Source: Pseudomonas sp. PSB18 (GTDB taxonomy: Bacteria; Pseudomonadota; Gammaproteobacteria; Pseudomonadales; Pseudomonadaceae). From it: a stretch of DNA of 64,000 nucleotides. This document shows, in pieces, positions 28,030 to 36,704 of this stretch. A program made the position numbers and the translations under genes. Location of the stretch: positions 744,001 to 808,000 of the forward strand of contig NZ_NOIN01000001.1 of the NCBI RefSeq assembly GCF_014596565.1, given 5' to 3'. Under the pieces are notes generated by a model that was not told the DNA's origin, ran no database searches, and was given only the letters and a program-made list of their open reading frames with translations. Every line of letters starts with the position of its first letter. The stretch's first letter is position 1.

Positions 28030-28782
28030 ATGAACTCAGATCGCAACCCGTTTCCCAAGTCCGCCTTCGAAGTACTTGCCCTGGCTGAGGCACGCCATTG
28101 GTGGTTTCGGGCCCGTAACCGCGTAATTATGTGGATATTGAAATCTCGTATCGGCAACATTCACAATTTTCTGGAGATTGGTTGCGGCACTGGCTTTGTG
28201 CTCGAAGGCATTCACCAGGCGTACCCCGAGGCAACCCTTCATGGAACTGAGTTTTACGAAGAAGGCTTGGCGCATGCACGTCGACGGTTGCCCAAGGCAA
28301 ACTTTGAAAAGCTCGACGCTCGCACCATGACCGATGTAGAAGGATTCGACGTGATTGGCGCTTTTGATGTCATCGAGCATATAGAAGAAGACGAGCAGGT
28401 CCTGACGAATCTTTCACGCGCACTGCATAAAAATGGGCATTTATTGCTGACTGTTCCCCAGCACAAATGGCTTTGGTCTGCGGCTGATGAACGTGCCTGT
28501 CATGTACGCCGCTATACTCGTCGCGAACTGATCGCCAAAGTGAAAGGCGCGGGTTTTGAAATTCGATATGCTACATCTTTTGTTAGTTTTCTTGTTCCCC
28601 TGATGTGGTTGGCCAGGCAGCGTACTGGACAAAAGGATGCAGAAGTGAACAGCGAGTTCAATATTTCCGAGCGAACTAATCGGATCTTGGAGCTCGTCAT
28701 GAAGGTAGAGCTTGTTTTTTTAAAGGCAGGTATCACGTTCCCCTTCGGGGGCTCGCTCCTGTTGTTAGCTAGGAAACAATAA
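28030..28782 (+). CDS. Class I SAM-dependent methyltransferase
   Basis: 250 residues. SAM motif I is FLEIGCGTGFVLEGI; the acidic residue HGTEFYEE and the FDVIGAFDVIEHIEEDE motif follow. The N-terminal EARHWWFRARNRVI is typical of methyltransferases in polysaccharide loci. The C-terminal 60 residues include a hydrophobic stretch that could touch the membrane. Probable target is the acyl-amino sugar or its acyl group. ATG 28030 follows the flippase stop by 15 bp. Confidence 0.85.
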   Translation: MNSDRNPFPKSAFEVLALAEARHWWFRARNRVIMWILKSRIGNIHNFLEIGCGTGFVLEGIHQAYPEATLHGTEFYEEGLAHARRRLPKANFEKLDARTMTDVEGFDVIGAFDVIEHIEEDEQVLTNLSRALHKNGHLLLTVPQHKWLWSAADERACHVRRYTRRELIAKVKGAGFEIRYATSFVSFLVPLMWLARQRTGQKDAEVNSEFNISERTNRILELVMKVELVFLKAGITFPFGGSLLLLARKQ

Positions 28783-28796
28783 TCCGGAGACATGCA

Positions 28797-29936
28797 GTGA
28801 GCGACTTTAAAATCCCCTTTAATCGCCCTTACATGACGGGTAAAGAGCTTTACTATATCGCCGAAGCAAAATTCCTCAATAAACTCTCTGGTGACGGCCC
28901 CTTCACCCGGCGTTGCCATCAGTGGCTGGAACAATATAGCCACAGCGAAAAAGTATTATTGACACACTCATGCACTGCAGCCTTGGAAATGTCCGCGCTA
29001 CTGCTGGATATTCAGCCTGGGGACGAAGTCATCATGCCGTCTTACACATTCGTTTCCACCGCTAATGCATTTGTGTTGCGCGGTGGGATACCCGTGTTTG
29101 TAGATATCAGAGAAGACACTTTAAATTTGGACGAAAGGTTGATTGAAGCCGCGATCACACCTCGCACCAAGGCAATCGTTGCGGTTCACTACGCAGGAGT
29201 CGCGTGTGAAATGGACACGATAATGGAGATCGCCCGTCGGCATGGTCTTCATGTGGTCGAAGATGCCGCGCAGGGAGTCATGTCCTCATATAAGGGAAGG
29301 GCCCTAGGCAGCATCGGGGACTTAGGGGCTTACAGCTTCCATGAAACCAAGAACGTGATTTCCGGTGAAGGAGGAGCGCTATTGGTTAATGATCCGTCCA
29401 TGTCGTTACGCGCGGAGATCATCCGAGAGAAAGGTACGGACCGAAGTCGCTTTTTCAGGGGTGAGGTTGACAAGTACACCTGGCAAGAGGTTGGTTCCTC
29501 GTATCTACCAGGTGAGTTGACCGCTGCTTTTCTTTGGGCACAGCTGGAAGAAGCACAGTCGATTACACAAAACCGCCTGGATAGCTGGAACTACTATCAC
29601 CAAGCATTCGAAGGACTCGAATCGTTAGGCGCGTTACGTCGCCCGATCATTCCGACAAATTGCACACACAATGCGCACATGTATTATGTTTTGCTTGCTC
29701 CCGGCATCGACCGTCAACGCACGATTGATAAACTCAAGCACGACAATATTTACTCGGTGTTCCACTACGTGCCGTTGCACTCCTCACCGGCAGGGGTGCG
29801 TTACGGACGCAGCCATGGCGTGATGACAAATACAGACAACCTATCGGAACGCTTGATCCGCCTACCGCTGTGGATGGGGCTGACCAAGGAGCAGTTGGCG
29901 GGCATCGTCGACTCACTAGAACGCGCGATTTCTTGA
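28797..29936 (+). CDS. dTDP-4-amino-4,6-dideoxygalactose transaminase (WecE/RffA-like)
   Basis: 379-residue PLP aminotransferase of the DegT/DnrJ/EryC1/StrS family. It follows E. coli WecE closely from end to end, for example SGDGPFTRRCHQWLEQ, ALLLDIQPGDEVIMPSYTFV and VHYAGVACEMDTIM. The PLP lysine is K185 in HETKNVISGEGG (E. coli K181). WecE aminates dTDP-4-keto-6-deoxyglucose to dTDP-Fuc4N. GTG start at 28797 is chosen because GGAG precedes it at the right distance and the nearby ATG is out of frame. The dTDP-sugar precursor genes rmlAB are not in the window. It is the last gene of the plus-strand module. Confidence 0.88.
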   Translation: MSDFKIPFNRPYMTGKELYYIAEAKFLNKLSGDGPFTRRCHQWLEQYSHSEKVLLTHSCTAALEMSALLLDIQPGDEVIMPSYTFVSTANAFVLRGGIPVFVDIREDTLNLDERLIEAAITPRTKAIVAVHYAGVACEMDTIMEIARRHGLHVVEDAAQGVMSSYKGRALGSIGDLGAYSFHETKNVISGEGGALLVNDPSMSLRAEIIREKGTDRSRFFRGEVDKYTWQEVGSSYLPGELTAAFLWAQLEEAQSITQNRLDSWNYYHQAFEGLESLGALRRPIIPTNCTHNAHMYYVLLAPGIDRQRTIDKLKHDNIYSVFHYVPLHSSPAGVRYGRSHGVMTNTDNLSERLIRLPLWMGLTKEQLAGIVDSLERAIS

Positions 29937-30191
29937 AGAGCGCCACGCGCCGTGTGGCTTCTCTGCAATCGCAAAGGTACGAAGACAGAAATCGGCATGC
30001 GGGTCCGCATCTAACGATTCGATAGATTGAGGTCAGGAGAAACGCAATGACCTCATCCTGTTGAACGCTGAGTCATGACAGCCTGGCCCTGGAAAGAAAT
30101 GGGGAGTACAACAGCCGAGGTCACGGCGTAGCTGTGAAAGTGGGGTTCATGGAGCGCTTACCAAGATTGCGCCTACGTTGGGCCGACATGC
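29937..30191. other. Intergenic region between module and comEA
   Basis: About 255 bp with no recognisable gene or repeat before the shared terminator. Confidence 0.5.
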
Positions 30192-30222
30192 AAAAAAGCC
30201 GGTCGTCAAGACCGGCTTTTTT
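30192..30222. terminator. Bidirectional rho-independent terminator
   Basis: AAAAAAGCCGGTC - GTCAA - GACCGGCTTTTTT is a symmetrical GC stem flanked by A and T runs. It serves comEA on the minus strand and the module ending at 29936 on the plus strand. Confidence 0.92.
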
Positions 30223-30240
30223 CGCTAGGGCGACTGTATC

Positions 30241-30573
30241 TCAATTCACCTCCAGCTTGTCGCGATTCCTGTCTACAATAGACTTGCCAATCCCTTTAAC
30301 CTCAAGCAACTCTTCTACCGATGAAAACGGTCCATTACTTTCGCGATAAGCAACAATCGCGTCAGCCTTCGCCTTGCCAACCCCCGCAAGCTCTCGTTGC
30401 AGGGTCGCGGCGTCAGCACTGTTAAGATCGATTCTCCCGGGAACAGACGCTGCCGCTTGTGTGACCAGCGGCGACGACACAGCTTCCGAATTGGCGGCCG
30501 GTGCGGCGACAACAGCTATTGAAGCGCTGGTCAGAAGGGCAAAAACCAAGGAGGAGAAATAGCTTGTACGCAT
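30241..30573 (-). CDS. ComEA-like helix-hairpin-helix protein
   Basis: 110 residues with a signal peptide (MRTSYFSSLVFALLTSASIA...) and a C-terminal tandem HhH domain: DLNSADAATLQRELAGVGKA, then IVAYRESNGPFSSVEELLEV and KGIGKSIVDRN. This is the periplasmic DNA-binding module that pulls DNA during uptake. The gene following wbpM in pseudomonads commonly encodes it. Competence is not implied without the pilus and ComEC genes. Confidence 0.88.
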   Translation of the reverse strand: MRTSYFSSLVFALLTSASIAVVAAPAANSEAVSSPLVTQAAASVPGRIDLNSADAATLQRELAGVGKAKADAIVAYRESNGPFSSVEELLEVKGIGKSIVDRNRDKLEVN

Positions 30574-30686
30574 TAATGAAGCTCCATGACATCGTTAAGA
30601 AAGTAGCAGCTCTCCGAAGCTGCTTCCTAAACCTAGGCGAGAATGGGGCACTGTCAAAAATTCGTACGTTACAATCTGTGTAACAA

Positions 30687-32681
30687 TCAGGGTTCGACGC
30701 GGCGCTGTTGATAAATCCAGTCCACGATTTCACCTTCAGGAGCATAGCCACTGACTGTATCTCGCAGGAGTTGCCGGACTCGAGCGTAATCGTATTGATC
30801 GATAGCCGTCAGCAATTCGTCCAGCTTTACCTTGAGCACATCCCATGAAAGGTAGCTTTCCGTGGCCCTCATGATCATTGGGTGTTGTGTCGCCTCGACG
30901 TTATCCCCAATCAACAACTCCTCATATAGCTTCTCACCTGGGCGAAGCCCCGTGAACTGGATAGCGATATCTCCATGAGGATTTTTTTCAGATCGCACAC
31001 TTAGCCCCGACAGATGAATCATCTTTTCCGCCAGTTCCACTATTTTCACCGGCTCGCCCATATCGAGAACAAAAACATCTCCTCCCTGCCCCATTGACCC
31101 AGCCTGGATGACAAGTTGAGAAGCCTCAGGAATCGTCATGAAATAGCGAGTGATTTTAGGGTGAGTGACCGTCAGGGGACCGCCAGATTTGATCTGCTTA
31201 TGAAAAAGAGGAATAACCGAGCCGGACGACCCCAATACGTTGCCGAACCTGACCATAGTGAAGCGGGTTTTGTTGACTCTGGAGACGCAAGTTCTATCGC
31301 CAAACAACACTGGCGCCTTTTCGCAACTAAGTGCTTGCAGAGTCAACTCGGCGAGCCGTTTGGTACTGCCCATTACATTCGTAGGGCGCACAGCCTTATC
31401 AGTGGATATCAGGACAAAATTCTCGACCCCTGCCTGCAGCGCGGCTTGAGCCGTATATAACGTTCCAATGACGTTATTCAACACCCCTTCCGCGATATTA
31501 TGCTCGACCATAGGGACGTGCTTATAGGCGGCTGCGTGGTAAACCGTATTCACCTTCCACGTTTTCATCACATCCAGCAGTTTTTCCTGATTTCGCACAG
31601 ATCCGAGGATAGGAAATAGGCGAACATTCAGCGACTCACGCTCGACACGCTGCTCTAACTCCGAAAGAATACTGTAAAGATTAAATTCGCTATGCTCAAA
31701 AAGAATAAGCGTCTTCGGGTTCAATAGTAATATCTGCCGGCATAGCTCGGAACCGATCGAGCCGCCGGCACCAGTAACTAATACCGACTGATCTGTGATG
31801 CAGCGCTGCAATAAACTCTTTAACGCCGGCACCGCATCTCGACCCAGCAGGTCTGCTATATCAACTTCCTGAATATCATCAACTTTAACACGACCGCTGG
31901 CGAGGTCCATGAAGCCAGGAACACTACGGACATGAAGGGGAAACCCTTCCAAAAAACCAAGTATCTCCCGCCGACGCCCCCGTGTGGCGGAGGGTATCGC
32001 GAGCAATATTTCTTGCGCGCCTGTCTCTTCAATCATCTGTTCTATGTGTTTGGGCTTGTAAACTTGCAGTCCGGAAATAACTCGATCAGCAATACTGCTA
32101 TCATCATCAATGAAAGCGACAGGACGCATGACACGCCCCATTCGTAATGCTGCAACTAACTGATTTCCTGCAGCTCCCGCACCGAAGATTGCAACTCTTG
32201 GCAGTCCGTCATCCCGGTTAGCGAACGGCACATGTTGCGCGGCGGCGAACCAATCCCCCAGAAAATATTGACGCATGGCCAGCCGCAATCCGCCAATCAT
32301 TATTAAACTCAGCCACCAATAATTAAAAATTATGGACCGCGGCACGATATTCTGATGATTGCTATACCAATATAGGACCAAACCCAGAACCAATGATGAA
32401 AGGGTCACGGCTTTAATAATGGCGACAAGCGCGTCATTACCAAAATAGCGCATTACCGCACGATACATGCCAAAGCGTATAAACAGAGGGATGGCAACTA
32501 TCGGAGCACTCAGGAACAACCAAGTATGGGCGACAAGCGGATTGACCATATCATCAAGGCCAAGGCGAACCAAAAAGGAAAGCCACAATGCGACCCATAC
32601 CAGAACGACGTCAGTGGACACTTGAATAAGCCGTTTATGACGACGTGGCAGGCCCAGCAAAAATGTGCGTAACTTATCCAT
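30687..32681 (-). CDS. wbpM: WbpM-like UDP-GlcNAc 4,6-dehydratase
   Basis: 664 residues from ATG 32681 (MDKLRTFLLGLPRRHKRL); the frame opens at GTG 32696 without a spaced ribosome site. There are four N-terminal TM helices, a CoA-binding-like domain (VAIFGAGAAGNQLVAALRMG), then the SDR dehydratase domain with VTGAGGSIGSELCRQ, STDKAVRPTNVMGSTKR and a Ser/Thr-Met-Lys active site in place of Tyr. It converts UDP-GlcNAc to UDP-4-keto-6-deoxy-GlcNAc. It would feed the aminotransferase and the PglD/PglC-like enzymes upstream. It is the conserved distal gene of Pseudomonas O-antigen loci. Confidence 0.93.
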   Translation of the reverse strand: MDKLRTFLLGLPRRHKRLIQVSTDVVLVWVALWLSFLVRLGLDDMVNPLVAHTWLFLSAPIVAIPLFIRFGMYRAVMRYFGNDALVAIIKAVTLSSLVLGLVLYWYSNHQNIVPRSIIFNYWWLSLIMIGGLRLAMRQYFLGDWFAAAQHVPFANRDDGLPRVAIFGAGAAGNQLVAALRMGRVMRPVAFIDDDSSIADRVISGLQVYKPKHIEQMIEETGAQEILLAIPSATRGRRREILGFLEGFPLHVRSVPGFMDLASGRVKVDDIQEVDIADLLGRDAVPALKSLLQRCITDQSVLVTGAGGSIGSELCRQILLLNPKTLILFEHSEFNLYSILSELEQRVERESLNVRLFPILGSVRNQEKLLDVMKTWKVNTVYHAAAYKHVPMVEHNIAEGVLNNVIGTLYTAQAALQAGVENFVLISTDKAVRPTNVMGSTKRLAELTLQALSCEKAPVLFGDRTCVSRVNKTRFTMVRFGNVLGSSGSVIPLFHKQIKSGGPLTVTHPKITRYFMTIPEASQLVIQAGSMGQGGDVFVLDMGEPVKIVELAEKMIHLSGLSVRSEKNPHGDIAIQFTGLRPGEKLYEELLIGDNVEATQHPMIMRATESYLSWDVLKVKLDELLTAIDQYDYARVRQLLRDTVSGYAPEGEIVDWIYQQRRVEP

Positions 32682-32832
32682 AAACCTGTCGAACACCTCG
32701 AAAACGCCCCTATTGATTATCTGTCACGAGCATACTTTTCCTAGCGTACCCGTCACGCCATGAATCCTGATTAGCACAGTAAAACGAAAACACAACACGC
32801 TTCGTAAACTCTGCGCCAGTCAATGTATTTAC

Positions 32833-32967
32833 TCACCATCGATAATGAATGATCCGATGGGACAGATCCCATCTCAGCAACCTCGGCAAATCGCCAGCAT
32901 CTCGAACCAGTAGGCCTCCGAGGCGAATACGGCGATTCAGATCAAGCTTCGGCTGGATCCTCAGCAC
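32833..32967 (-). CDS. Possible small protein overlapping the aminotransferase stop
   Basis: 44 codons from a GTG (967-965) that overlaps the aminotransferase stop in GTGCTGA. The predicted peptide, starting VLRIQPKLDLNRRIRLGGLL, is basic and ends LSHRIIHYRW. The stop-start overlap is the only support. It may be the tail of a lost gene. It otherwise fills the 280-bp gap before wbpM, in which I see nothing else. Confidence 0.25.
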   Translation of the reverse strand: MLRIQPKLDLNRRIRLGGLLVRDAGDLPRLLRWDLSHRIIHYRW

Positions 32968-34139
32968 TTACAAGCTTGTTGCAGCACTATCCGCATCACT
33001 TCGCATGTTTTTTGGATCTCCATATCAGTAAGCGTTGGATGCACCAGGAACATCAGGCTAGTCTCGCCCAGTTCCTTGGCCACAGGCAGCCGTACCTCAG
33101 GCCGCCACCCCGTGTCGTCAAAAGCTTTCTCTAGATAGACTTCAGAGCAAGAGCCTGAAAAGCATGGCACTCCCAGAGCATTGATTTCGGCAATGATACG
33201 GTCACGATTCCAATCGGACTTCAACTGCTGCGGCTCTACAAAGACATAGCATTTATATGCAGCATGGACATGATCCTCAGGAACATCGGGCACCCGTAAA
33301 CCTTTCAACTCCCGGGCATGCGACCAGATACGTTCAGCATTACGGATCCGGCTGTCGTGCCATTCCTGCATGCGACGAAGCTGTATTCGCCCCACGACGG
33401 CCTGCAATTCCAGCATACGCCAATTCGTACCAAAGCTTTCATGTAACCAGCGGAATCCTGGTTGATGCTCACGTTCGTAGATCGCATTCCAACTCTTGCC
33501 ATGGTCCTTGTATGACCACATTTTCAACCAAAGGTCTCGATCATTCGTCGTGACCATCCCACCTTCACCGCCGGTGGTCATGATCTTGTCCTGGCAGAAT
33601 GACCAAGCTCCTATATGACCAATGGAACCAACAGCCCGCCCCTTATACCTAGCACCGTGTGCTTGAGCGCAGTCTTCGATTACCTTGAGACCATGAAGGG
33701 AGGCGAGTTCCATGATCGGATCCATATCACAAGGCCACCCAGCAAGATGAACACAGATTATTCCCCGGGTCCGAGGCGTCAACACCGACTGGATAGTCTC
33801 TGCCGTTATGTTCTGGGTATCCCGATCCACCTCGGCGAAAATGGGAACCGCCCCGGCATTGACGATGCTGGAAACTGAAGCAAGAAAGGTTCGAGGGGTG
33901 ACGATGACCTCGTCTCCAGGGCCAATATCAAGAGCCTTCAAAGCGAGATCAAGCGCAACGGTGCCGTTCGTCAGGGCGACAGCGTGCGCTGTGCCAGCCC
34001 AAGCGGCGAACTCCTTCTCAAACTCGCGACACTCTTGTCCAGTCCAGTAGTTGACCTTATTGGACAACACTACATCACGAACGGCATTGGCCTCTTCCTC
34101 TGTGAACGAAGGCCAAGGAGAAAATGGAGTATTCAACAC
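32961..34139 (-). CDS. DegT/DnrJ/EryC1/StrS aminotransferase (PglE-like)
   Basis: 392 residues of a PLP sugar aminotransferase. Family motifs: TNGTVALDLALKALDIGPGD, VTPRTFLASVSSIVNAGAVP, IEDCAQAHGARYKG and the PLP lysine in FCQDKIMTTGGEGG (about K184). Flanked by WbpM on one side and PglD/PglC-like genes on the other, it most likely aminates UDP-4-keto-6-deoxy-GlcNAc at C4. It is a different sub-family from the WecE-like gene at 28797, so the locus probably makes two different 4-amino sugars. Confidence 0.88.
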   Translation of the reverse strand: MLNTPFSPWPSFTEEEANAVRDVVLSNKVNYWTGQECREFEKEFAAWAGTAHAVALTNGTVALDLALKALDIGPGDEVIVTPRTFLASVSSIVNAGAVPIFAEVDRDTQNITAETIQSVLTPRTRGIICVHLAGWPCDMDPIMELASLHGLKVIEDCAQAHGARYKGRAVGSIGHIGAWSFCQDKIMTTGGEGGMVTTNDRDLWLKMWSYKDHGKSWNAIYEREHQPGFRWLHESFGTNWRMLELQAVVGRIQLRRMQEWHDSRIRNAERIWSHARELKGLRVPDVPEDHVHAAYKCYVFVEPQQLKSDWNRDRIIAEINALGVPCFSGSCSEVYLEKAFDDTGWRPEVRLPVAKELGETSLMFLVHPTLTDMEIQKTCEVMRIVLQQACKC

Positions 34140-34222
34140 GTTTTTTACCTGTCATCCAGAATTAATAAAGAATCGTCGAAAACTCAAACGGCCAGTCCGT
34201 CTTGCGGATTCATTGGTAAAGC

Positions 34223-34849
34223 TCAGGGGCTGACAATCTCACGAGCGGGTGTCCCTACCACTGTCATGTTATCAGATATATCACACACCACCGTGGAGCC
34301 TGCTCCCACCGTTACGTTAACGCCGATGCTGAGCACCTGCCTGACACTCGCTCCGATACCAATCCAGCTTCCATCACCGACGCTTACGGCCCCCGCCAGT
34401 CGAGCGCCTGGACTGACATGCACACATAAACCAAGAACGCAGTCGTGATCGACACTACAGCCGGTGTTCAGGATCGCTCCTCCACCAACAGAGGCGTAGG
34501 CATTGACTACCGCAGACGCGAATACGACGCTTCCAGGACCGATGTCAGCGTATCGACTTACAGTGGACGAAGGATGCACCAGTACTGGCAGTCTCGCACC
34601 AGAAGCTTTTAGCTCGTCAATTTTATTCCGCCGAATTCGGTTGTTGCCAATAGCCACCAGTACACCGTCGAACTCCTCCACGCGAGCAACTAGATCTTCG
34701 GTGTTACCAACTACCGGCCATACCCCGATGGAACTGACGCTTGGCCACGCATCGTCAAAGAACTCGATAGCTTGCCATCCGCAGCACTCTGCTGTGTCGG
34801 CGACAACCTTCCCATGGCCACTCGCCCCAAGAATCGCCAACCTCTTCAT
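34223..34849 (-). CDS. PglD-like UDP-4-amino-sugar N-acetyltransferase
   Basis: 208 residues. The N-terminal Rossmann-like domain binds the UDP-sugar (MKRLAILGASGHGKVVADTA, VLVAIGNN), and the C-terminal left-handed beta helix has hexapeptide repeats (ADIGPGSVVFASAVVNAYAS, GGGAILNTGCSVDHDCVLG). The catalytic His is expected in CSVDHDC, as in PglD. It would acetylate the C4 amine made by the aminotransferase at 32961, giving a UDP-2,4-diacetamido-2,4,6-trideoxyhexose. It starts 4 bp inside the PglC-like gene (ATGA overlap). Confidence 0.9.
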   Translation of the reverse strand: MKRLAILGASGHGKVVADTAECCGWQAIEFFDDAWPSVSSIGVWPVVGNTEDLVARVEEFDGVLVAIGNNRIRRNKIDELKASGARLPVLVHPSSTVSRYADIGPGSVVFASAVVNAYASVGGGAILNTGCSVDHDCVLGLCVHVSPGARLAGAVSVGDGSWIGIGASVRQVLSIGVNVTVGAGSTVVCDISDNMTVVGTPAREIVSP

Positions 34850-35442
34850 TTCTTTGAACCCGTGAACCTGGGCATTGTAACTTCGCCCTCGGCACTGATT
34901 CCGTCGCGGATCAGTACCTTTTTTAGCGTGAGGAAGATAATTTTAAGATCAAGCCACAATGACTGATTTTCTACATACCAAACATCAAGCTGAAATTTTT
35001 CGTCCCAAGACAAAGCATTGCGACCGTTTATTTGAGCCCAACCGGTCACGCCTGGACGTACATCGTGCCTACGGACTTGCATCTCATCGTACAGAGGCAG
35101 ATATTCCATCAGCAGCGGACGTGGCCCAACCAGGCTCATATCTCCCTTGATCACATTCCAGAGCTCAGGCAACTCATCCAGACTACTCGACCGAAGAAAT
35201 CTGCCAAAGTCCGTCATACGTTCAGAGTCAGGTAGCGGGTGACCTTTAGCATCCATGGCATCTCGCATAGTACGAAATTTCACCATCTCAAAAGGTATAC
35301 CTCCAAGACCGGGCCTCACTTGACGGAACAGAATCGGTGATCCTAATCGCTTGTGAATCAAGTACGCGACGATCGCTATCACGGGAGACAGGACAATCAA
35401 TCCGGCCAAGGAGGCCACAATATCGAAGACACGTTTTAACAT
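34846..35442 (-). CDS. PglC/WbpL-function initiating phosphoglycosyltransferase
   Basis: 198 residues of the monotopic bacterial sugar transferase family. It has one membrane re-entrant N-terminal helix (IVASLAGLIVLSPVIAIVAY), then FRQVRPGLGG, MVKFRTMRDA, the Glu of SLDELPELWNVIKGDMSLVG and PRPLLMEYLPLY. It attaches the first sugar phosphate to undecaprenyl phosphate, starting O-unit assembly. Small size and PglD neighbour favour a diacetamido-trideoxyhexose as substrate. This is a different enzyme family from the WecA-like WbpL of P. aeruginosa. Confidence 0.9.
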   Translation of the reverse strand: MLKRVFDIVASLAGLIVLSPVIAIVAYLIHKRLGSPILFRQVRPGLGGIPFEMVKFRTMRDAMDAKGHPLPDSERMTDFGRFLRSSSLDELPELWNVIKGDMSLVGPRPLLMEYLPLYDEMQVRRHDVRPGVTGWAQINGRNALSWDEKFQLDVWYVENQSLWLDLKIIFLTLKKVLIRDGISAEGEVTMPRFTGSKK

Positions 35443-35478
35443 CGGAGCTCCATGGAAAAACAGCTTACTATTCAGATT

Positions 35479-36699
35479 CTATTTCGATAATCGCCTGAAG
35501 TGTGCCGCAAAACGTTCAACACCTACCTGCAAGGACAGTTCCTTACGATAAAACGTCTGTCCATTTTCAGCCATCAGAGCACGCCCCTCCTCGGAAACTT
35601 CCATCAACCCAATGATAGCCTCAGCAAGCGCCCGGGGATTGTCTGACTCACTGACAACACCACAACCAGCATCGCGTATGAGGTCAGCCGCATCACCTTC
35701 CACAGCCATCAATATTGGCTTCCCAGCCGCCATATATGCCTGGGTTTTGGAAGGAATGGTGATCCTGAACAACGGATCTTTCTTCAAATGCACAAGCAAT
35801 GCATCAGCGCCGGCTAAATAAGCACCTACTTCAGACATAGGAACGGCTGGCAGAAAAAAAATATCCTGTAGCTTTTCCCTTTCGACAAGTGCCTCCAACC
35901 TCGAGGCCTCTACTCCGCCACCGAGAAAAACAAACGCCACTTGTTTGTTTTTTTCCCGCAGCAACTGAGCAGCTTCAATAACTGTATCCAGCGACTGTGC
36001 CTTGCCCATATTTCCAGCAAATAATATTCGAAACTTAGTGGTCTCTGGAAATTGATCAGGAAGGCTTACCGAACTAGAACTAACCAAGTCCTCTGCACAC
36101 CAGTTGTATATCACATCGATTTTTTGCTTGGGCACCCCCCGCTCAATTAACAAACGTTTGAACCCTGGCGACAACACCACGATCTGATCCACATGTCGAT
36201 AAACCCAGCTGCACACGCTTGAGACAATTTTCAAGAGCTTTTCGCTGGAGAACATCCCCGTAGCTTTGAGCGTGTCTGGCCACATATCCTGAATGTCGTA
36301 TACCACCGGTACTCGTCGAAAAAAACGAATGAGTGCCGCTGCAATTCCGACCGTCAACGGAGGATGGTAAGCGTAAATGACATCAGGCTTCTTTGCGCGA
36401 AGAAGCCCATAGAACAGGGCGCTGGCTGCAAAACTAACATAGTTCAGCACCCGCCCAATACCACTCTGCCCATGGCTCGGATAGAGCGGCACACGCGTTA
36501 TAAGGATACCGTCAATCACTTCTCGTTGAAGTGCTTTAATTTTATAGCCAGGATACAACTTACCACCTGGATAATTGGGAAACCCCGTGACGACTTCAAC
36601 TTCAAAGCCCTGCGCAACCAACTCACGAGCAAAAACCAGTCCTTTGAAAGTCGGCTCAGGATCAAACCACTGCGTGAGCAGCAACACACGAATAGCCAT
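35479..36699 (-). CDS. GT4 glycosyltransferase (WbuB/FucNAc-transferase-like)
   Basis: 406 residues with GT-B fold. It opens with LLTQWFDPEPTFKGLVFARE and has VVYDIQDMWPDTLKATGMF, the C-terminal nucleotide-sugar domain ILFAGNMGKAQSLDTVIEA and the EX7E-like AYMAAGKPILMAVEG region. The sequence resembles WbuB-type enzymes that add L-FucNAc as second residue, which agrees with the UDP-L-FucNAc genes directly upstream. Cytoplasmic, probably membrane-associated. Confidence 0.82.
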   Translation of the reverse strand: MAIRVLLLTQWFDPEPTFKGLVFARELVAQGFEVEVVTGFPNYPGGKLYPGYKIKALQREVIDGILITRVPLYPSHGQSGIGRVLNYVSFAASALFYGLLRAKKPDVIYAYHPPLTVGIAAALIRFFRRVPVVYDIQDMWPDTLKATGMFSSEKLLKIVSSVCSWVYRHVDQIVVLSPGFKRLLIERGVPKQKIDVIYNWCAEDLVSSSSVSLPDQFPETTKFRILFAGNMGKAQSLDTVIEAAQLLREKNKQVAFVFLGGGVEASRLEALVEREKLQDIFFLPAVPMSEVGAYLAGADALLVHLKKDPLFRITIPSKTQAYMAAGKPILMAVEGDAADLIRDAGCGVVSESDNPRALAEAIIGLMEVSEEGRALMAENGQTFYRKELSLQVGVERFAAHFRRLSK

Positions 36700-36704
36700 G
36701 CGTA

